33,645 bases of DNA from an uncultured Clostridia bacterium. Lineage in GTDB: Bacteria; Bacillota; Clostridia; Christensenellales; UBA1242. The stretch is from contig CANQQH010000002.1 of NCBI GenBank assembly GCA_947625955.1, positions 1 through 33,645 on the forward strand, given 5' to 3'. The translations under genes and the position numbers were made by a program. Below the pieces are notes generated by a model. That model did not search any database. It saw only the letters and a list, made by a program, of their open reading frames with translations, and was not told where the DNA came from. Position 1 is the stretch's first letter, and every line of letters begins with the position of its first letter. Positions 29,301-33,645 of this stretch are shown here, piece by piece.

Positions 29301-29718
29301 CACTTCCACCATTCTTGCGATTACTTTCAAAGCCTCTTCTTTTGAGAATATTGAGAATTATTTTTATGATTTCTCCACAACTAACTTTTTCTTTTATAGC
29401 TTTTGAGCGCAACCAATAAACATCTTCATTGGAAACGCTGGCCAGTTGTTTTTCAACATCAACACCAAAAGTCCTTTGCAATAGTGCCTTCATTCTTTGC
29501 TTTCTCAACGCCTTTCTGCGCGTGCGACGACGCAATCCGCGCTTTTCGCGTCGATTTTTGGCAGTGCTCTCACCAGTCTTTTCCACTTCATTTGGACTAA
29601 ACGTCCTGACACCCAACTTTATTATTCTTGTTGGTTCTTCGGTTACAGGGTCATTTTCCAAAACAGCCCAACCAACACTTCCAACGCCAATATCTAAACC
29701 GATTCTATACTTATTCAT
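26359..29718 (-). CDS. cas9: CRISPR-associated endonuclease Cas9 (type II-C, 1119 aa)
   Basis: Ruv[15 protein letters not shown]; Arg-rich bridge helix [20 protein letters not shown]; RuvC-II [50 protein letters not shown]; RuvC-III [12 protein letters not shown]. All catalytic positions appear intact. Confidence 0.98.
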   Translation of the reverse strand: [1119 protein letters not shown]

Positions 29719-29790
29719 TAGTATCTCCTAAGCAACTATAATTAACGACATAATAACACACTTTTCATTCGTTGGCTAGTATTTTTCAAA

Positions 29791-29885
29791 CAAAAAGACC
29801 ACCTTCTCAGGTGATCACTTACTGGATGGGCTTTCGCCCACCATTATTTTAGTAACCTATTGAACTTTGGTATGGTATAAGTTAC
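29791..29885 (-). ncRNA. tracrRNA
   Basis: Anti-repeat 29846-29881 (30/36 identical to the repeat on the opposite strand; remaining pairs mostly G:U plus a 2x2 internal loop), GGUGGGC-GAAA-GCCCAUC hairpin, terminator hairpin GAUCACCU-GAGA-AGGUGGUC-UUUUU. Confidence 0.92.
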
Positions 29886-29891
29886 ATTTTC

Positions 29892-29920
29892 ATTTTATAG
29901 TATCTTTCCCCTTTTGTCAA
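29892..29920 (-). promoter_or_regulatory. tracrRNA promoter
   Basis: Minus strand TTGACA(29920-29915)-N17-TAAAAT(29897-29892); predicted TSS about 29885, just before the anti-repeat. Confidence 0.75.
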
Positions 29921-30068
29921 TAATTTTCAAACATAATTTTTTTTCAATAAATTTTATTGCCGCTGAGCATACTAACACTAACCAGCGCAGAAAACAAATT
30001 TTATGATATTTTCTTTTTTTGCGTGCTTTTGCGAAAGTTTATGCTATAATGGCGGTGTGGAGAAAAAA

Positions 30069-30401
30069 ATGAAAGTATATAACAAACTTGTGAGGGATAA
30101 AATTCCTGAAATCATCGCTGCGGACAACGGCAGAATTTGCTCAACCAGAATAATGAACGACAAAGAATACTTGCTTGCACTCAACCAAAAAATGCAAGAG
30201 GAACTCATCGAATATCTTGAAAGTGGAAGCGTTGAAGAACTGGCGGATTTGGAAGAGGTTTTGCGAGCAATTCTCGACATCAAGAAAGTTCCGTATAGCG
30301 AATTTGAAGAGATAAGAAATTCAAAAGCAGAAAAACGCGGTGCGTTCAAAAAGAAGATTTTTCTTGAAAATGTGAAAGAACCTGATGAACCTGACAGATA
30401 A
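30069..30401 (+). CDS. MazG-like/phosphoribosyl-ATP pyrophosphohydrolase-like protein
   Basis: MKVYNKLVRDKIPEIIAADN...KMQEELIEYLES...EELADLEEVLRAIL; RBS GGAGAAAAAA. Confidence 0.85.
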   Translation: MKVYNKLVRDKIPEIIAADNGRICSTRIMNDKEYLLALNQKMQEELIEYLESGSVEELADLEEVLRAILDIKKVPYSEFEEIRNSKAEKRGAFKKKIFLENVKEPDEPDR

Positions 30402-30420
30402 CGGCTCAGTTTTCGTATAA

Positions 30421-30450
30421 CAAAAAGTCGAGCTTTCGCTCGGCTTTTTG
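30421..30450 (+). terminator. Rho-independent terminator
   Basis: CAAAAAGTCGAGC-tttc-GCTCGGCTTTTTG. Confidence 0.8.
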
Positions 30451-30494
30451 CTTTGAGAATTTATTCAAAACATTCATTTTCTTGGCATATTTAT

Positions 30495-30942
30495 TTATAT
30501 TTTATTCTTTCGCATCATGAAATGAGTTCGAGATTCGTCATATGTTTCAAAAGCCCAGCCTCTCATATAAGTGTTTTGCGGGATTAGATTTGAAAACGCG
30601 CAAAAGGATGACACAATTTTTGTGCTCTTTAATGATTTCTTTTAATATTGTTGTTCCTATTCCCTTGCCCTGCCATTTGGGCAAAATGCAAAGGTTCCCC
30701 TGCTCGTATTCGCCGCTTGGCAAAAACTTGCCATTTTTGAACCCAATTTCTTCATTGCCGCATAGGATAATCTCTATATTTTCTTTTTCATCCTTGAGAA
30801 AACTATCAAACATTTTGTGCTGAACTGCGTCGTCCCAACCGCCAAAATATTCATCAACATATTTCTTATAGCCGATTTTCTTCACATCATAAATGAAGTC
30901 ATAGTCAGCATCGCTATATTTTCTAAAACTAATTTTTTTCAT
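30495..30942 (-). pseudogene. GNAT family N-acetyltransferase with apparent C-terminal frameshift at 30549-30552
   Basis: ORF 30942..30547 ends HLYERLGF*; shifting one base at the T4 run continues ETYDESRTHFMMRKNKI*, the expected GNAT C-terminus. Confidence 0.7.
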
Positions 30943-30988
30943 AATTACTCCTTCGACTTATTGCCTATACTCCATAAGAACTAAACGA

Positions 30989-31444
30989 TTATAAATTATA
31001 ATACTCTGTTGTGGGTTCGTCCAAAAAATAAATAAGACTATTTTGTGTTTTGAATTCTAGCCCTGAGTATGTGGGTTTTTGAACAAAATTAAACCTTTTA
31101 TCATTTTTATAGGTTTTGAAAAATATATCATAGTCTGTCACGCGAAAATCTGGCGCGGCAAGCCATGGCAGTCTTGTTTCATCAAACTTGCGAACTTTAA
31201 TGATTTTGAGCATCCCAAATTGAGTTTTTATAGGTTTATGAAACACATAAAAATTACCTCGTTCAGTTTCTTCTATCACCCTTGCAATCTTTTTTGCTTC
31301 TTCATCAAGCATGGCTTTATGTTCTTCTGACCTTGGAAAAATGTCAATAAAATCAACACCTTCAACATATTTTAGCGTTGAGATGTCTTTTTCGCAATCT
31401 TTCAAACATCCTATGATAATGCTATTAATATTAGAATAGTTCAT
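30989..31444 (-). CDS. Hypothetical protein (151 aa)
   Basis: Complete ORF with GGGAGGAAAAAAAATATG start region; no family recognised. Confidence 0.6.
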   Translation of the reverse strand: MNYSNINSIIIGCLKDCEKDISTLKYVEGVDFIDIFPRSEEHKAMLDEEAKKIARVIEETERGNFYVFHKPIKTQFGMLKIIKVRKFDETRLPWLAAPDFRVTDYDIFFKTYKNDKRFNFVQKPTYSGLEFKTQNSLIYFLDEPTTEYYNL

Positions 31445-31514
31445 ATTTTTTTTCCTCCCTCAAAGTCACGAGTGTATATGTTAATATAAGATTCCTATTT
31501 GATTTTCATCCAGC

Positions 31515-32183
31515 TTACTTTATCTCAAAACTCCACCTGACGTGTTGGGCGGCAAAATATGGGCAGTGCTCTTTGTCTATGTCAGAGTCATGCTCAATGC
31601 CTTCCCAAGCAGCCCAAAATATTCTTCCGTTTTCAATGAACATCGACGCTTCAAAAATCCAATTTGGGTCATCGTCGGGGTCTATTGATGTTCCATTTCC
31701 CTTAATAACATTGGTTTCAACATCTCCATCACATTCGAAAAGAGCCTCTCCACCCCAACAAACAAATTTAATATATTGTTTGTTGCCCTTTTTGTATTTG
31801 TCTATCACGAGGGTATCATGGAACCACAACAGCGCCTCCATCACCCCGTCAATGTCCTTTTGGCTCTTTATCTCAAACCACTCTTGGAACTTTACCTTTA
31901 ATTGCATCTCTTTGCAGCGAGGCAATACCGATTCCAGGGGCTCAGCGTTAAGAATCCAATCATACCCACGATCTTCATCGCGCTCAATCCAATTCTCATT
32001 GCTCACGTCATAGATGAACACTTTGTGAAGAATTGCGCGATTAATCGTCTCAAAGACCGTGACTCTAATCAGCTTTTCGTTTGCCTCGTCCATGACAAGA
32101 AATTCTCGCTCTTCCTCGGTTTTATGAACGGCAAACACCTCTGCGTCATAGAACCCGTTTTTAGTCTTTATTCGTGCACGCAT
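31515..32183 (-). CDS. Hypothetical protein (222 aa)
   Basis: ATG 32183 with GGAGGGCAAAAGT upstream; no family recognised. Confidence 0.65.
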   Translation of the reverse strand: MRARIKTKNGFYDAEVFAVHKTEEEREFLVMDEANEKLIRVTVFETINRAILHKVFIYDVSNENWIERDEDRGYDWILNAEPLESVLPRCKEMQLKVKFQEWFEIKSQKDIDGVMEALLWFHDTLVIDKYKKGNKQYIKFVCWGGEALFECDGDVETNVIKGNGTSIDPDDDPNWIFEASMFIENGRIFWAAWEGIEHDSDIDKEHCPYFAAQHVRWSFEIK

Positions 32184-32255
32184 ACTTTTGCCCTCCAAAT
32201 ATGATTGTAACCGTGCATCAAGTTCTTGTCAAGCCAAACTGGCGGCATATTTGTT

Positions 32256-32313
32256 GCGTGACAAGTCACGCGAAAAGTAATGGCGTTCTGCTTTTCCGCC
32301 CGTTCGAATCCCT
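32256..32313 (+). repeat. 58-bp direct repeat, copy 1, ending in tRNA T-arm-like GTTCGAATCCCT
   Basis: Identical to 32765..32822; contains the palindrome GCGTGAC-AA-GTCACGC. Confidence 0.85.
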
Positions 32314-32450
32314 AACCCCTTGGAGAGAGGGATTCGCTCCTCGTCGAAGTGCGAGCTTTGTGGCGGGCAATCACTTGTTCCGCCTCTCTATCGAACCGGC
32401 GGCACAACCAACCGCACCTAGCATCATCTTTTGGGTTAAAAGTCAATTGA

Positions 32451-32490
32451 AAAAATCGCCATACAGCAGTAGTGTTATGGCGATTTTTTT
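32451..32490. terminator. Hairpin terminator
   Basis: AAAAATCGCCATA...TATGGCGATTTTTTT. Confidence 0.7.
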
Positions 32491-32764
32491 CTTGCCTTTT
32501 ATTCCCAAAATCTAACGCAATCTGCTACCCTGGTCGATAGAATAAGTATAACAGGGTGAAACTAATAAAGGTTTACTTCGTTTCAGCCAGCCCCTTAAAG
32601 TTAACGCTACTCCTGTTGTGGATGTTATATAGTATAAAGCAGCAGATAGGGTGAAGATTATGAAATATGCAAAGAAAGAAAAAGCCTTAGACCTGTTTGG
32701 TCAAGGCTTTGCACTTTCTGTCGCAAATTTTGTGATATTCGCCCTATGTGCGTGAACTTTTGTC

Positions 32765-32822
32765 GCGTGACAAGTCACGCGAAAAGTAATGGCGTTCTGC
32801 TTTTCCGCCCGTTCGAATCCCT
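32765..32822 (+). repeat. 58-bp direct repeat, copy 2
   Basis: Exact copy of 32256..32313. Confidence 0.85.
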
Positions 32823-32889
32823 CAATTCACACTAGATAAAATGAAATCCGGACACAAGGTTCGGATTTCGTTTTATATGGCGGAGAGAG

Positions 32890-33002
32890 AGGGATTCGCT
32901 CCGCATCGCTATCGCGACCGCCCACTTCCGTGGGCTTGCTATCACGCCGGCCGCTAAAAACGCTCCACTGGAGCATTTTTTTAACGCGGCGTTCGAATCC
33001 CT
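32890..33002. repeat. Inverted-repeat-bounded GC-rich element with tRNA-3'-end-like termini
   Basis: AGGGATTCG (32890) ... CGAATCCCT (to 33002), with internal hairpins GCCCAC-ttcc-GTGGGC and GCTCCA-c-TGGAGC. Confidence 0.55.
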
Positions 33003-33015
33003 CACAAACTTCGTG

Positions 33016-33054
33016 AGATAAAAAAATCGGGCATAAGCCCGACTTTTTTTATCT
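33016..33054. terminator. Long hairpin terminator
   Basis: AGATAAAAAAATCGGGC-ataa-GCCCGACTTTTTTTATCT. Confidence 0.7.
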
Positions 33055-33162
33055 GGCGGCACGTCGGCATCCGAATTTGAACTAAATTTATATATCACAA
33101 AAAAGCGTTTTGCCATTAAATTTGCGCTAACTCAATTTAACTTATATCAGCATGGCATCTGT

Positions 33163-33531
33163 TTATATTTCAGTTGAGACCATTTTATAAGTACGATTTT
33201 TTGTGCTTACACTTTCTTTATAGATATTATAACCCTTTTCACGAGCTACATCAATTAAAAATTTTTGATTTGCTTGCGATATTTTACTTCCAAGATAAAT
33301 CGCCGTCGGCTTTTTTATTACAAAACCAATATCCTTTTGTAACAAAGTATAATCATTTGTATTAGTGTATATAATTCTCCATTCTTTTTCTTCCTTCCAC
33401 TCTTTTGCCTTATGAATTATAATCCTAGCCCAAATCAGTGAGTCTATCGGTCCAAGCATTTGTTGTTTGAAATCATTGTTTACTCCACCAAACATATATA
33501 TTAATAATTCATCTAATAAAAAAGAACGCAA
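33163..33531 (-). CDS. DUF2971-like protein, C-terminal part (upstream end unclear at the window edge)
   Basis: KAKEWKEEKEWRIIYTNT...KKPTAIYLGSKIS resembles the DUF2971 C-terminus. Only an ATT/TTG-type start in-window; the frame stays open upstream. Confidence 0.5.
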   Translation of the reverse strand: MRSFLLDELLIYMFGGVNNDFKQQMLGPIDSLIWARIIIHKAKEWKEEKEWRIIYTNTNDYTLLQKDIGFVIKKPTAIYLGSKISQANQKFLIDVAREKGYNIYKESVSTKNRTYKMVSTEI

Positions 33532-33645
33532 TATATTATGTATCTTTACATTACCTTCTGAAACATATTGCGCACCTTGTCCAGGCGGCTGTTTGGACGG
33601 CGGGGCTGGATGACTGGCTTGCCGACAGCGGCCTGATACCCTTTC

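Noticed and set aside
25156-29718. Possible csn2 or cas4 (type II-A/II-B) gene
   Set aside because: No fourth cas gene between cas9 and the array or immediately outside; gene set and Cas9 size fit II-C.
29843-29881. Isolated CRISPR repeat or second mini-array upstream of cas9
   Set aside because: Single diverged copy on the opposite sense with downstream hairpins and a terminator; explained as the tracrRNA anti-repeat.
32256-32340. Possible tRNA gene because of GTTCGAATCCC
   Set aside because: No acceptor, D-arm or anticodon arm can be folded around the T-arm-like segment; treated as a repeat.
32660-32755. 31-aa ORF MKYAKKEKALDLFGQGFALSVANFVIFALCA, possible small toxin-like peptide
   Set aside because: Overlaps a terminator-like hairpin (AAAGCCTTAGACC..GGTCAAGGCTTT); no antitoxin RNA or conservation evidence visible.

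Overview
AT-rich bacterial chromosomal window, probably an uncultured Firmicutes/Clostridia-like lineage (inferred from gene content only). From left to right it holds: the end of a DUF2130-type gene; a cell-surface/secretion block (BspA-type LRR protein, two SipW/TasA-like exported proteins, an ER-type SipW-like signal peptidase, and a divergent beta-helix/LRR surface protein whose promoter carries a poly-G tract); a membrane protein with an AT-hook; addA/addB; rplI; and a run of small genes (GNATs, deaminase, C39-like peptidase, family-4-like UDG, ADP-ribosylglycohydrolase). Then comes a complete compact type II-C CRISPR-Cas locus: tracrRNA, cas9 (1119 aa), cas1, cas2, and an array of 18 repeats and 17 spacers. 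The right end has small accessory genes and tRNA-3'-end-like repeats. The signals I rate highest are: (1) a 12-bp poly(G) tract between a consensus -35 and a -10 upstream of a surface protein, which looks like a phase-variable promoter; (2) CRISPR repeats that each end in an extended -10 (TATGGTATAAT), with a readable tracrRNA promoter, anti-repeat and terminator; (3) a 42-nt spacer that begins with a near copy of the sequence flanking the cas2-side end of the array, suggesting an aberrant integration and an acquisition end opposite to the transcription start; (4) a Cas2 C-terminal tail ending in QLSFF, resembling a beta-clamp-binding motif. Three genes look broken by single-base indels, so sequencing or assembly error must be considered.
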